Source: Bacteroidota bacterium
Lineage (GTDB): Bacteria > Bacteroidota > Bacteroidia > Bacteroidales > Rikenellaceae
DNA: 11,247 nucleotides
NCBI GenBank assembly: GCA_023413645.1
Contig: JAEZPN010000019.1
Location: 1 to 11,247 of the forward strand
Reading direction: 5' to 3'
Under the pieces are notes generated by a model that searched no databases, had not been told where the DNA came from, and saw only the letters and a list, made by a program, of their open reading frames with translations. Both the position numbers and the translations under genes were made by a program. Below, in pieces: positions 1 to 6,448 of the stretch. Position 1 is the first letter of the stretch, and every line of letters begins with the position of its first letter.

Positions 1-253
1 GGTCTACATTGTCGAAACCAGCACCTGCGCGAACAACAATCTTAAGCTGCTTTGCTGCCTCGATAACCTCGGCTGTAACCTTGTCGCTGCGGATGATAAG
101 AGCATCAACATCAGCAACAGCAGCCAAAAGCTCTGCCTTATCAGTATACTTCTCAAGGCGTACCACCTCGTAGTTAGCCTCCTTCAAGATTGACTCAATA
201 CCCTCAACTGCAGTCTTTGCAAAGGGCTTCTCGGTTGCAATAAGTACCTTCAT
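1..253 (-). CDS. serA: D-3-phosphoglycerate dehydrogenase, N-terminal part (cut by window edge)
   Basis: This is the first 84 codons of SerA, which oxidises 3-phosphoglycerate to 3-phosphohydroxypyruvate with NAD+, the first committed step of serine synthesis in the cytoplasm. The reading frame opens with ATG at 253 (MKVLIATEKPFAK) and stays open to the window edge. Near the edge it reads VRAGAGFDNVD (residues 74-84), the hallmark segment of the substrate-binding domain of the D-isomer 2-hydroxyacid dehydrogenase family. The NAD-binding and catalytic parts lie outside the window. It follows serC by 91 bases on the same strand with no promoter match between them, so the two are probably one transcript. 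Identification rests on this motif plus the serC neighbour. Another D-2-hydroxyacid dehydrogenase is possible but unlikely. Confidence 0.9.
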   Translation of the reverse strand, partial: MKVLIATEKPFAKTAVEGIESILKEANYEVVRLEKYTDKAELLAAVADVDALIIRSDKVTAEVIEAAKQLKIVVRAGAGFDNVD

Positions 254-289
254 AATAGGTTTTTCTTATTTATAATTTTTAGTGATTAA

Positions 290-321
290 GGTAGCCATCG
301 GGGGTTATCCCAACAGCTACC
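290..321 (-). other. Inverted repeat between serC and serA
   Basis: GGTAGC at 290-295 pairs with GCTACC at 316-321, and an inner GGG/CCC can pair around the loop after an unpaired stretch. It lies in the 91-base gap between serC and serA. There is no T-run after it in the direction of transcription, so it does not look like a strong terminator. It could be a weak attenuator or an mRNA-stabilising or processing element that sets the SerC:SerA ratio; that is inference. Confidence 0.35.
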
Positions 322-344
322 ATATTTAATTTATTAGCTGAATA

Positions 345-1424
345 TTACTTGTGAAGTGCCTCGAACTCCTTCATGCAAGCTACCAAAGCCTCAACAGACT
401 CCTTTGGACAAGCGTTGTAGATAGATGCACGGAAACCACCTACTGAACGGTGACCCTTGATACCTACCATACCCTTCTCCTTAGCGAACTCCATAAACTC
501 CTTCTCGAACTCCTCCTTACCTGGAGCCATTACGAAGCAAACGTTCATCAAAGAGCGGTCCTCCTTAGCAGCTGTACCTACGAACATAGAGTTGCGGTCG
601 ATCTCGTTGTAGAGCAACTCAGCCTTCTCCTTGTTCATCTTGTACATAACCTCTACACCACCGATCTCCTTAACCCACTTCAAAGTCTGGTACATAACGA
701 AGATGGGGAATACAGGAGGTGTGTTGTACATAGAGTGGTTGCGAGCCTCCTCGGGGTAGTGAGTAGCGTAGTCAACCATTGACTGGAGCTTGCGCTCTGA
801 CTTGCCGAGAAGATCCTTGCGGATGATAACGAAAGTAACACCAGCGGGACCTACGTTCTTCTGAGCACCACCATAGATCATACCGTACTTCTTGATGTCA
901 ACGGGACGAGACATGATGTCAGATGACATATCAGCAACCAAAGTTACGGGGCAGTCGATATCCTCGTGGATCTCTGTACCGTAGATAGTGTTGTTAGTAG
1001 TGATGTGGAAGTAATCTACATCAGTAGGGATAGTGAAGTTCTTAGGAATGTAGCTGTAAGTCTTGTCCTCAGAAGAAGCAACGATCTCTACATCGCCATA
1101 GAACTTAGCCTCCTTAGCAGCCTTCTTAGCCCAAACACCAGTCTGCAAGTAAGCAGCCTTAGTCTTAAGAAGGTTAGCGGGAACCTGGAAGAACTGAGTT
1201 GATGCACCACCACCCACGAAGAAGATAGCATACTCCTCGGGGATGTTAAGAAGGTCACGCCAGAGCTGCTCAACCTCAGCCATTACGCGCTCCCAACCGG
1301 GAGTACGGTGTGAAATCTCAAGAATACCGATACCTGTGTTGTCGAAGTCACGGATAGCCTCGATAGCAGCCTCGATAGCCTGCTTGGGAAGTACGCAAGG
1401 ACCTGCGTTGAAATTGTGTTTCAT
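345..1424 (-). CDS. serC: Phosphoserine aminotransferase
   Basis: SerC transfers an amino group from glutamate to 3-phosphohydroxypyruvate to give O-phosphoserine, the second step of serine synthesis; in many bacteria it also acts in pyridoxal phosphate synthesis. The 359-residue product has the usual family length. It opens with the typical FNAGPCVLP segment (residues 5-13) and has an early SHRTPGW motif. It also has the phosphate-binding GGGAS (71-75), a DMSSD segment with the aspartate expected to contact the cofactor ring (165-169), and the PLP-lysine motif GGAQKN with Lys189. A conserved GHRSVGGFRASIYN segment lies near the C-terminus. The ATG at 1424 gives the expected N-terminus. The gene is upstream of serA on the same strand and is transcribed from a promoter in the shared region with panC. 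Confidence 0.97.
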   Translation of the reverse strand: MKHNFNAGPCVLPKQAIEAAIEAIRDFDNTGIGILEISHRTPGWERVMAEVEQLWRDLLNIPEEYAIFFVGGGASTQFFQVPANLLKTKAAYLQTGVWAKKAAKEAKFYGDVEIVASSEDKTYSYIPKNFTIPTDVDYFHITTNNTIYGTEIHEDIDCPVTLVADMSSDIMSRPVDIKKYGMIYGGAQKNVGPAGVTFVIIRKDLLGKSERKLQSMVDYATHYPEEARNHSMYNTPPVFPIFVMYQTLKWVKEIGGVEVMYKMNKEKAELLYNEIDRNSMFVGTAAKEDRSLMNVCFVMAPGKEEFEKEFMEFAKEKGMVGIKGHRSVGGFRASIYNACPKESVEALVACMKEFEALHK

Positions 1425-1536
1425 AAGTCTTTAAGTGTTTGAAAAGTTGTTATTTTGGTATTAAAAATCCTTTTATCCAATTCTCTGTGTGCGACTTAAT
1501 CCTCCCCTATTATTTTGGGGCAAAATTATAGTCACA

Positions 1537-1567
1537 CAAAGATAATCATTTTTTATCATTTCCCAAA
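1537..1567 (-). promoter_or_regulatory. Bacteroidota-type promoter for serC-serA
   Basis: Read on the minus strand, TTTG (1564-1567) is followed by 19 bases and then TATCTTTG (1537-1544). This fits the Bacteroidota primary sigma factor pattern TTTG-N19/20-TAnnTTTG. Transcription would start near 1530, about 105 bases before the serC ATG. A second TAnnTTTG match on the minus strand at 1521-1528 lacks a correctly spaced TTTG and is the weaker candidate. Confidence 0.7.
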
Positions 1568-1721
1568 ATAAAACTACTAATTTTTCACTTTCTCGCAGTT
1601 TTGTTCACTTTTTCTTAAAAAAAGCAACCGAGAAGAGCGTTGAAAATATTCTACAACGCACCTCTACATATATAAATATAGTATTTTTAGAGGTTATACA
1701 CCCATTTTTTCGGAGCGTTTA

Positions 1722-1752
1722 TTTGTTATCTTCATTTTAGTTTGTAACTTTG
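1722..1752 (+). promoter_or_regulatory. Bacteroidota-type promoter for panC-panD
   Basis: TTTG (1722-1725), 19 bases, then TAACTTTG (1745-1752) match the Bacteroidota consensus at the correct spacing. The start of transcription would fall near 1759-1760, leaving only about 8 to 15 bases before the panC ATG. The -7 element covers the TTG codon at 1750, which rules out that codon as the translation start. Confidence 0.8.
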
Positions 1753-1767
1753 CCGCATCATTCAATA

Positions 1768-2610
1768 ATGAGTATGAAAGTAGTAAACACCGTAGCTGAA
1801 CTAAATGCAGCTTTAGCCCCCCTCAAGCGTGAGGGCGTAGGCTTTGTACCCACAATGGGTGCACTACACGCAGGCCACCGCTCACTCGTAGAGCGCGCAC
1901 GCCGCGAGAACGACACAGTTGTTGTCAGTGTATTTGTAAATCCAACACAGTTTAACGATAAGAACGACCTCAAAAATTACCCTCGCACTCCCGAGGCTGA
2001 TTGCGCAATTCTTGAGGCTGCAGGTGCCGACATCGTATTTATGCCTACGGTTGAGGACATCTACCCCGAGCCCGACACTCGTCAGTTCGACTTCGGCTTG
2101 GTCGACAAGGTTATGGAGGGTGCTACACGTCCCGGCCACTTCAATGGTGTGGCTCAGGTGGTAAGCCGCCTCTTTGCGCTTGTAAACCCTGCACGCGCAT
2201 ACTTCGGTGAGAAGGACTTCCAGCAGATTGCCGTAATCAAGGCTATGGTGGAGCAGCTCACTATCGACATTGAGATCGTTGAGTGCGTTATCGTACGTGG
2301 CGAGGATGGCCTTGCACTCTCATCACGCAACGAGCTCCTCACTCCCGAGCACCGTGCTGCAGCGCCCCACATCTACGCTACCATCAGCCAGTGCGCTGCT
2401 AAGATGGAGTCTATGAGTCCCGAGGAACTCACAAACTGGGTAGTCGCTACAATCGACTCTAACCCATTGCTTAAGACCATCTACTTTGAGGCTGTGGATG
2501 CACGCACAATGCAGCGTGTTGAGAAGTGGAGCGACTCTGAGCGTATTCAGGGTTGTTGCGCAGTACAGGCGGGCAACATTCGTCTTATCGACAACATCCG
2601 CATTAAGTAA
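1768..2610 (+). CDS. panC: Pantothenate synthetase (pantoate--beta-alanine ligase)
   Basis: PanC joins pantoate and beta-alanine using ATP, through a pantoyl-adenylate intermediate, to make pantothenate, the precursor of coenzyme A. Starting at the ATG at 1768 the product is 280 residues, the usual size. Motifs in order: PTMGALHAGH (28-37, with the nucleotidyl-transferase HxGH signature at 34-37), VFVNPTQFN (55-63), TRPGHFNGV (120-128), FGEKDFQQ (146-153) and the KMSKS-like ALSSRN (183-188). The open frame extends to a TTG at 1750, but that codon lies inside the promoter. ATG 1774 is an equally possible start two codons further on. panD follows after 21 bases, so the enzyme and the supplier of its beta-alanine are made together. 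Confidence 0.97.
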   Translation: MSMKVVNTVAELNAALAPLKREGVGFVPTMGALHAGHRSLVERARRENDTVVVSVFVNPTQFNDKNDLKNYPRTPEADCAILEAAGADIVFMPTVEDIYPEPDTRQFDFGLVDKVMEGATRPGHFNGVAQVVSRLFALVNPARAYFGEKDFQQIAVIKAMVEQLTIDIEIVECVIVRGEDGLALSSRNELLTPEHRAAAPHIYATISQCAAKMESMSPEELTNWVVATIDSNPLLKTIYFEAVDARTMQRVEKWSDSERIQGCCAVQAGNIRLIDNIRIK

Positions 2611-2631
2611 ACAAGCTAATCGACCCAAACT

Positions 2632-2982
2632 ATGTTTATAGAGAGAATGAAATCGAAGATTCACCGTGTGCGTGTCACAGAGTCGAATCTCAACTATGTA
2701 GGTAGCATCACTATCGATGAGGATCTCATGGATGCGGCGGGTCTCATCGAGGGCGAGAAGGTGCAGATTGTGAATAACAACAACGGCGAGCGCATCGAGA
2801 CATACGTCATCAAAGGTGAGCGCGGCAGCGGTTGCATCTGCCTCAATGGTGCTGCAGCACGCAAGACAGCCGTTGGCGACATCGTAATCATCATGGGTTA
2901 CGGCTTCATGGACTTCGAGGAGGCAAAGACCTTCCAGCCCAAGGTTGTATTCCCCGACGAGCGCACCAACCGCCTCCTATAA
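2632..2982 (+). CDS. panD: Aspartate 1-decarboxylase precursor
   Basis: PanD decarboxylates aspartate to beta-alanine, which PanC uses. It is made as an inactive 116-residue proenzyme that cleaves itself between Gly24 and Ser25 to form the catalytic pyruvoyl group. The cleavage site YVGSITID is present with Ser at position 25. This numbering, together with KIHRV at 9-13, aligns with the E. coli protein (KLHRV at 9-13) only if ATG 2632 is the start. The substrate-site region GSGCICLNGAAARKTAVGD and the C-terminal IIMGYG segment are also typical. It is the second gene of the panC-panD operon and is followed by a terminator. Confidence 0.97.
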   Translation: MFIERMKSKIHRVRVTESNLNYVGSITIDEDLMDAAGLIEGEKVQIVNNNNGERIETYVIKGERGSGCICLNGAAARKTAVGDIVIIMGYGFMDFEEAKTFQPKVVFPDERTNRLL

Positions 2983-3001
2983 TTAATATATAGTACAAAA
3001 G

Positions 3002-3037
3002 CAAAGGCTGTCCTCGAATGAAGACAGCCTTTGTTTT
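3002..3037 (+). terminator. Rho-independent terminator after panD
   Basis: CAAAGGCTGTC (3002-3012) pairs perfectly with GACAGCCTTTG (3023-3033) around a 10-base loop and is followed by TTTT. It starts 19 bases after the panD stop and closes the panC-panD transcript. It lies just upstream of the next gene's promoter, so that gene is insulated. Confidence 0.9.
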
Positions 3038-3041
3038 ATAA

Positions 3042-3073
3042 TTTGGCGAAATACAAAATTTTACGTAACTTTG
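3042..3073 (+). promoter_or_regulatory. Bacteroidota-type promoter for the small lipoprotein gene
   Basis: TTTG (3042-3045), 20 bases, then TAACTTTG (3066-3073) match the Bacteroidota consensus. Transcription would start near 3080, about 25 bases before the ATG at 3106. Confidence 0.75.
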
Positions 3074-3105
3074 TTACAACTAAAAACCACTAAACACAAA
3101 CTTAT

Positions 3106-3537
3106 ATGAACAAGGTTAAATCAGTCATCCGCATTAGCATTGCCACAGTTATAGCGATTGTGGCAATCTCATTCACCTCATGCCAGACAGTTGCATCAAG
3201 CGCTATCGAATTATCTATCGAGCAAGCTAACAAAGAGTGCCCCATGTATATCGACGAAGATATCACATGCGACAGAATCTACTCGAAGGGTAACAACGTC
3301 ATCTACGAATACTCTACAACCTATGATATAATTGAGGGACTTCAGATAGTTGGTCATGACTATTGCAAGATGGCTCACTACGACGAGTTGGCAGCGTCTA
3401 AACTTTATGATTCCGACATTGAAACCATGATCGACCTCTGCATCGAAGCACAATACAACATGGTATACAAATATAACGACGAGTATGGTAACAGCTTCGT
3501 TGTAACCATCACTCATCAAGACCTAGCATCAATGTAA
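3106..3537 (+). CDS. Small putative lipoprotein of unknown function
   Basis: The 143-residue product has a basic N-terminus, a hydrophobic stretch (about residues 9-23) and a lipobox-like SFTSC ending at Cys26, so it is probably exported, cut before Cys26 and lipid-anchored. The mature part is about 118 residues, acidic, and contains a segment NKECPMYIDEDITCDRIYS (about 41-59) followed by an alternating YEYSTTYDI strand. It resembles small secreted proteins with an N-[KR]-x-CP-x-x-[IV]-D opening, but I recognise no named family. It has its own promoter and lies between two terminators, so it is a single-gene unit. Function unknown. Confidence 0.8.
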   Translation: MNKVKSVIRISIATVIAIVAISFTSCQTVASSAIELSIEQANKECPMYIDEDITCDRIYSKGNNVIYEYSTTYDIIEGLQIVGHDYCKMAHYDELAASKLYDSDIETMIDLCIEAQYNMVYKYNDEYGNSFVVTITHQDLASM

Positions 3538-3542
3538 CATAA

Positions 3543-3571
3543 GAGAGGGCATCCATAACGGATACCCTCTT
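3543..3571. terminator. Shared hairpin terminator between convergent genes
   Basis: AGAGGG (3544-3549) pairs with CCCTCT (3565-3570), and ATCC (3551-3554) with GGAT (3560-3563). There is one C/A mismatch between the two stems and a 5-base loop. On the plus strand a T-rich tail (TCTTATTTAT) follows, so termination of the lipoprotein gene is likely. The structure also lies directly after the stop of the convergent L,D-transpeptidase gene, but its minus-strand tail is less T-rich. Confidence 0.75.
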
Positions 3572-3576
3572 CTTAT

Positions 3577-4095
3577 TTATATAAATAGGTCTATAACTAC
3601 TCGGTCGTATCGCTGGAGCAGCTCATCTACCCTACACATCATCTTACGCGAGAGCACGGGACAACCAAAGCTACCCACAGTAGCAAATGGCCAAATGGAA
3701 TATGACGTAGTATGCTCCCAACCATGCAGCACCACACAGCGAGGACGGAGGTTTGAGTTCGTAGCATCGAGGCCGTCGAGGCGATAAGCAACCCCATAGC
3801 GCCCCTCATAGCGCTCGGCAACAAGTGCGCGACCAAGCGACGAGAGGTGCGAGCCATCTTCATTTGAGATACGGGCATATGCCGACCTCACGTGCGATTT
3901 CTGTGCTCCGCTACCGTGACTGACGGGACATATGAATATTGGTACATTTCGTTCCATATCCCACGCCACAAACCTACGCCTACCCGAGTGGCGCGACAGG
4001 TCGACAAAGAGGGCGACTTTTGTGTTGTAGCCCTCCTTGCGACAGAACTCTCTCAGCCTCGCCGCACGCTCAGCTACCCTACTTACCAAACTCAT
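3577..4095 (-). CDS. L,D-transpeptidase catalytic-domain protein (PF13645/YkuD_2-like), no signal peptide
   Basis: The 172-residue product matches the murein L,D-transpeptidase catalytic-domain family nearly end to end. Matching segments are VALFVDLSRHSGRRRF (27-42), VSHGSG (58-63), ISNEDGSHLSSLG (76-88), LDGLDATNSNLRPRCVVLHG (106-125) and the catalytic motif TVGSFGCPVLS (139-149) with Cys145 and His124. Such enzymes form or edit 3-3 peptide cross-links through a cysteine acyl-enzyme. The ATG at 4095 overlaps the upstream sirtuin gene by 17 bases, so translation is probably coupled. An in-frame TGA at 4099-4101 blocks any longer product. The N-terminus is charged and helical with no hydrophobic segment, so there is no visible export signal, which is odd for a cell-wall enzyme. 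The domain assignment is firm; its place of action and substrate are not. Confidence 0.85.
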   Translation of the reverse strand: MSLVSRVAERAARLREFCRKEGYNTKVALFVDLSRHSGRRRFVAWDMERNVPIFICPVSHGSGAQKSHVRSAYARISNEDGSHLSSLGRALVAERYEGRYGVAYRLDGLDATNSNLRPRCVVLHGWEHTTSYSIWPFATVGSFGCPVLSRKMMCRVDELLQRYDRVVIDLFI

Positions 4096-4789
4096 TCTTC
4101 AACTCTTCAACAAGTTGAGGGAGGCCCACTGCGCCACGCTCCTTGATGTGTGTAAGCGGATTCTTAATAAGGCGCGTGTCGGGCGTGCCTGGATCAACAA
4201 GGTAGATAGGCACCTGTTTATCGCGCACATAGTAGACTAGCATCGCTGCGGGATATACCGCCAACGATGTACCCACAACAACAAGAATATCTGCGTGCTC
4301 AACAATCTTGCATGCCGCATCAAACATAGGCACACTCTCGCCAAAGAATACGATATGTGGGCGCAATAACGCACCATCCTCGCCACGCGCATCAAGGTCT
4401 TGTTCCCAGCCTTCGTTGATGTCGTAGATAAGGTCGGGATTTTGCTCCGAGCGCAACTTCATAAGCTCGCCATGGAGGTGCAACACGCGCGTAGAGCCAG
4501 CCTGCTCGTGCAGATTGTCAACATTCTGTGTCACAACAGTAACATCTGCCCACTCCTCCATCGAGGCAATGGCGCGATGGCCATCGTTGGGTTCTTTCGA
4601 GAGTGACTCACGACGGCGCATATTATAAAACTCTATGACCTTTGCGCGATTATTCTTGAGCGCCTCAGGGGTACAGACCTCCTCTATTTTATAATTCGCC
4701 CAAAGGCCATCTGCATCGCGAAATGTTGCAATGCCACTGTCGGCACTAACGCCCGCACCTGTGAAAACCACGATATTCTTTCTTGCCAT
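4079..4789 (-). CDS. cobB: NAD-dependent protein deacylase, CobB/SIRT5-like sirtuin
   Basis: This 236-residue sirtuin removes acyl groups from protein lysines using NAD+. Visible motifs are the NAD-binding GAGVSADSGIATFRD (11-25), TQNVDNLHEQAG (87-98), the catalytic histidine in HLHG (His106), RPHIVFFGE (143-151) and VVGTSLAVYPAA (171-182). FYNMRRR (54-60) carries the Tyr55-x-x-Arg58 pair that marks class III sirtuins such as E. coli CobB and human SIRT5, which favour succinyl or malonyl lysine. Between His106 and Phe149 there is no cysteine, so the usual four-cysteine zinc site is missing and an acidic stretch replaces it. It is the first gene of a pair with the L,D-transpeptidase-like gene. 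Substrate preference is inferred from the motif. The gene symbol is by similarity only. Confidence 0.93.
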   Translation of the reverse strand: MARKNIVVFTGAGVSADSGIATFRDADGLWANYKIEEVCTPEALKNNRAKVIEFYNMRRRESLSKEPNDGHRAIASMEEWADVTVVTQNVDNLHEQAGSTRVLHLHGELMKLRSEQNPDLIYDINEGWEQDLDARGEDGALLRPHIVFFGESVPMFDAACKIVEHADILVVVGTSLAVYPAAMLVYYVRDKQVPIYLVDPGTPDTRLIKNPLTHIKERGAVGLPQLVEELKNEFGK

Positions 4790-4806
4790 AACTAATAAAT
4801 TTTATA

Positions 4807-4814
4807 CAAAATTA
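4807..4814 (-). promoter_or_regulatory. Likely -7 element of the sirtuin gene promoter
   Basis: Read on the minus strand this is TAATTTTG, a match to TAnnTTTG, placed 17 bases before the ATG at 4789. No clear TTTG is found 19-20 bases further upstream, so the promoter is only partly supported. Confidence 0.45.
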
Positions 4815-4866
4815 AGAATTTTTCTCTATTCATATCCACCTAAGTAGAACAATTTTTGAAGACGAC

Positions 4867-4897
4867 TTTGCAGATACAGTGCAAAATGCTACCTTTG
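4867..4897 (+). promoter_or_regulatory. Bacteroidota-type promoter for the symporter gene
   Basis: TTTG (4867-4870), 19 bases, then TACCTTTG (4890-4897) fit the Bacteroidota consensus. Transcription would start near 4904, about 14 bases before the ATG at 4918. The promoter overlaps the longest possible reading frame, which opens with GTG at 4879, so that start is not used from this promoter. Confidence 0.75.
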
Positions 4898-4917
4898 CGC
4901 CAAATACAAGTTTGAAA

Positions 4918-6426
4918 ATGAAAAAGCTACTTAAAAACCTTGGTATCTGGATTATCATCGCAATGATAGTCGGTATCGTTGTGGGTATCTTCATGGGTGA
5001 GGATGCCTCAATCTTCAAGCCCCTTGGCGACTTCTTCATTCAGTTGATTAAGATGTTGGTTGTACCCCTCGTCTTTGTATCTATCGTTAGCGGTGCCGCA
5101 GCACTCGGCGAGACAAAGTCGGCAGGTTTGGTTGGCGGCCTTAGCATCGGTTATATGATGATTACCACCGTAATCGCCATCATCGTAGCCTTGATGCTTA
5201 GCGTTGTATTTAAACCAGGCTCAGGCATTAATAAGGATACGTTCAACTCCAATGTTAAGGAGTATGTCCTCGTCGACGAGAACAAGAATGAGATCGAGTA
5301 TATCGACCTTAACATCGGCGAAAGCACCGAGACATCTCTCGAATTCAGCATTGATGCTAAAGGCTTCGAGAAGGGCTATTGGATGGTATATGAGGATGGC
5401 AAAGACAAACCTTATTTGAATGTTATTACAAGAACTGGTTGGGAGGTTGACTTCACTCCTGAGTCTACCACAATTAAAGCCGAGGAGCTTAAGAGTGGCA
5501 CAAAGTATAACGTTGTTGTGGCTGCTGTAAATGCTGAGGGCAAGTGGGTTCGCACCGAGCATATCAGCAATAGCACGATAGCTGAGCCTACGGGCTTCTG
5601 GGGCACTGTTATTAGCATGATCCCCGCAAACCCCATCGAGGCACTCTCAACAGGTAACATCCTTCAAATCATCATCTTCGGTCTCTTCCTCGGTTTCGGC
5701 ATCTCGGCACTCGCAGCAGAGAAGCGTCGCATGATGACAAATGGTCTCAACACCATCCTCGAGGCACTCATCTGGTGCATCGGCAAAGTGATGTACGTGG
5801 CACCATTCGGCGTATTCGGCCTTATTGCAGATGCTACGGGTACATTTGGTTTCGATATCCTTATGCAGGTGGCTAACGTGTTGTGGCTCGACCTTATCGC
5901 CGTGGCAATCATCGGTTTGGGTCTCTACCCATTGACCGTGGCACTATTCTCACGCGTATCGCTCAAGAGCTACTTCCGCGAGATGATCAAACCCCAGATC
6001 GTGTCGTTCTCTACAGCTTCATCACTCGCTACGCTCCCCGTAAACATGGAGGCGTGCGACAGAATGGGTGTATCGAAGCAGACATCTGGTTTTGTTCTCC
6101 CATTGGGTGCTACAATCAACATGTCGGGTAACGCTATCTACTACGCACTTCTTGCTACATTCTTCGCGCAGCTATACGGCATCGACCTTGGCATGACGGA
6201 GTATGTATCAATCACCATTGTCTGCGCACTCGGTGCTATCGGTCAGGCAGGTGTTCCTGGTCCTACGCTCCTTGCAGCTGCGGTGCTTGTAGCAGCGGGT
6301 ATTCCTTTGGAGGGTCTCCCATTGTTCTACGCCCTCGACCGTATCTTCGACATGATCCGCACAACGCTCAACATCACTGGTGACGCCGCTTGTGCAGCTG
6401 TTGTAGATCGTTTCGTTAAGAGATAA
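4918..6426 (+). CDS. Dicarboxylate/amino acid:cation symporter with an extra extracytoplasmic domain
   Basis: This inner-membrane carrier of the SLC1/DAACS family (GltP, DctA, Glt-Ph) takes up dicarboxylates or acidic amino acids with H+ or Na+. The product from ATG 4918 is 502 residues, against roughly 420-440 for common bacterial members. Family landmarks are the hairpin-1 serine-rich SFSTASSLATLP (363-374), NMSGNA in TM7 (401-406), hairpin-2 GQAGVPGPT (442-450), and TM8 DRIFDMIRTTLNITGD (474-489). In TM8, Asp478, Arg481, Thr482, Asn485 and Asp489 match the substrate and Na+ ligands of Glt-Ph; the arginine suggests an acidic substrate. The extra length lies between TM3 (about 73-98) and the IPANPIEAL segment of TM4 (235-243). 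A longer frame from GTG 4879 overlaps the promoter and adds no membrane segment. The exact substrate is unknown. Confidence 0.93.
   Translation: MKKLLKNLGIWIIIAMIVGIVVGIFMGEDASIFKPLGDFFIQLIKMLVVPLVFVSIVSGAAALGETKSAGLVGGLSIGYMMITTVIAIIVALMLSVVFKPGSGINKDTFNSNVKEYVLVDENKNEIEYIDLNIGESTETSLEFSIDAKGFEKGYWMVYEDGKDKPYLNVITRTGWEVDFTPESTTIKAEELKSGTKYNVVVAAVNAEGKWVRTEHISNSTIAEPTGFWGTVISMIPANPIEALSTGNILQIIIFGLFLGFGISALAAEKRRMMTNGLNTILEALIWCIGKVMYVAPFGVFGLIADATGTFGFDILMQVANVLWLDLIAVAIIGLGLYPLTVALFSRVSLKSYFREMIKPQIVSFSTASSLATLPVNMEACDRMGVSKQTSGFVLPLGATINMSGNAIYYALLATFFAQLYGIDLGMTEYVSITIVCALGAIGQAGVPGPTLLAAAVLVAAGIPLEGLPLFYALDRIFDMIRTTLNITGDAACAAVVDRFVKR
5254..5583 (+). other. Fibronectin-III-like domain inserted in the symporter's TM3-TM4 loop
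   Basis: Residues about 113-222 of the symporter form a hydrophilic insert absent from standard family members. The strand pattern fits a fibronectin type III-like fold. TETSLEFSIDAKG (138-149) looks like the B strand region, and GYWMVYEDGKD (153-163) like the C strand. TTIKAEELKSGTKYNVVVAAVNAEGKW (184-210) gives the classic 'L-x-x-G-T-x-Y-x-V-x-V-x-A-V-N-x-x-G' signature of strands E to F. By family topology this loop faces the periplasm. The fold assignment is by pattern only. Confidence 0.65.
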
Positions 6427-6448
6427 ATTATATGGTATGGTGTTTGTT

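Larger units (their letters stand above)
1425..1767. other. Divergent intergenic region, serC / panC
   Basis: This AT-rich stretch separates two divergent operons. It holds one promoter for each side (1537-1567 minus, 1722-1752 plus). The serC transcript would start near 1530, giving an untranslated leader of about 105 bases. A short CCCC-N9-GGGG inverted repeat (about 1504-1520) lies in that leader. I see no recognisable riboswitch, small RNA or further gene. Confidence 0.6.

Noticed and set aside
450..782. 110-codon open frame on the plus strand inside serC
   Set aside because: The translation is Leu/Val/His-rich and is the antisense image of a conserved serC coding segment.
1750..1767. 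TTG start giving a longer PanC
   Set aside because: The TTG is part of the -7 promoter element, and the extra residues (MPHHSI) are not part of the PanC family.
4879..4917. GTG start giving a 515-residue symporter
   Set aside because: The codons overlap the promoter -7 element, and a natural N-terminus MKKLLKNLG begins at 4918.
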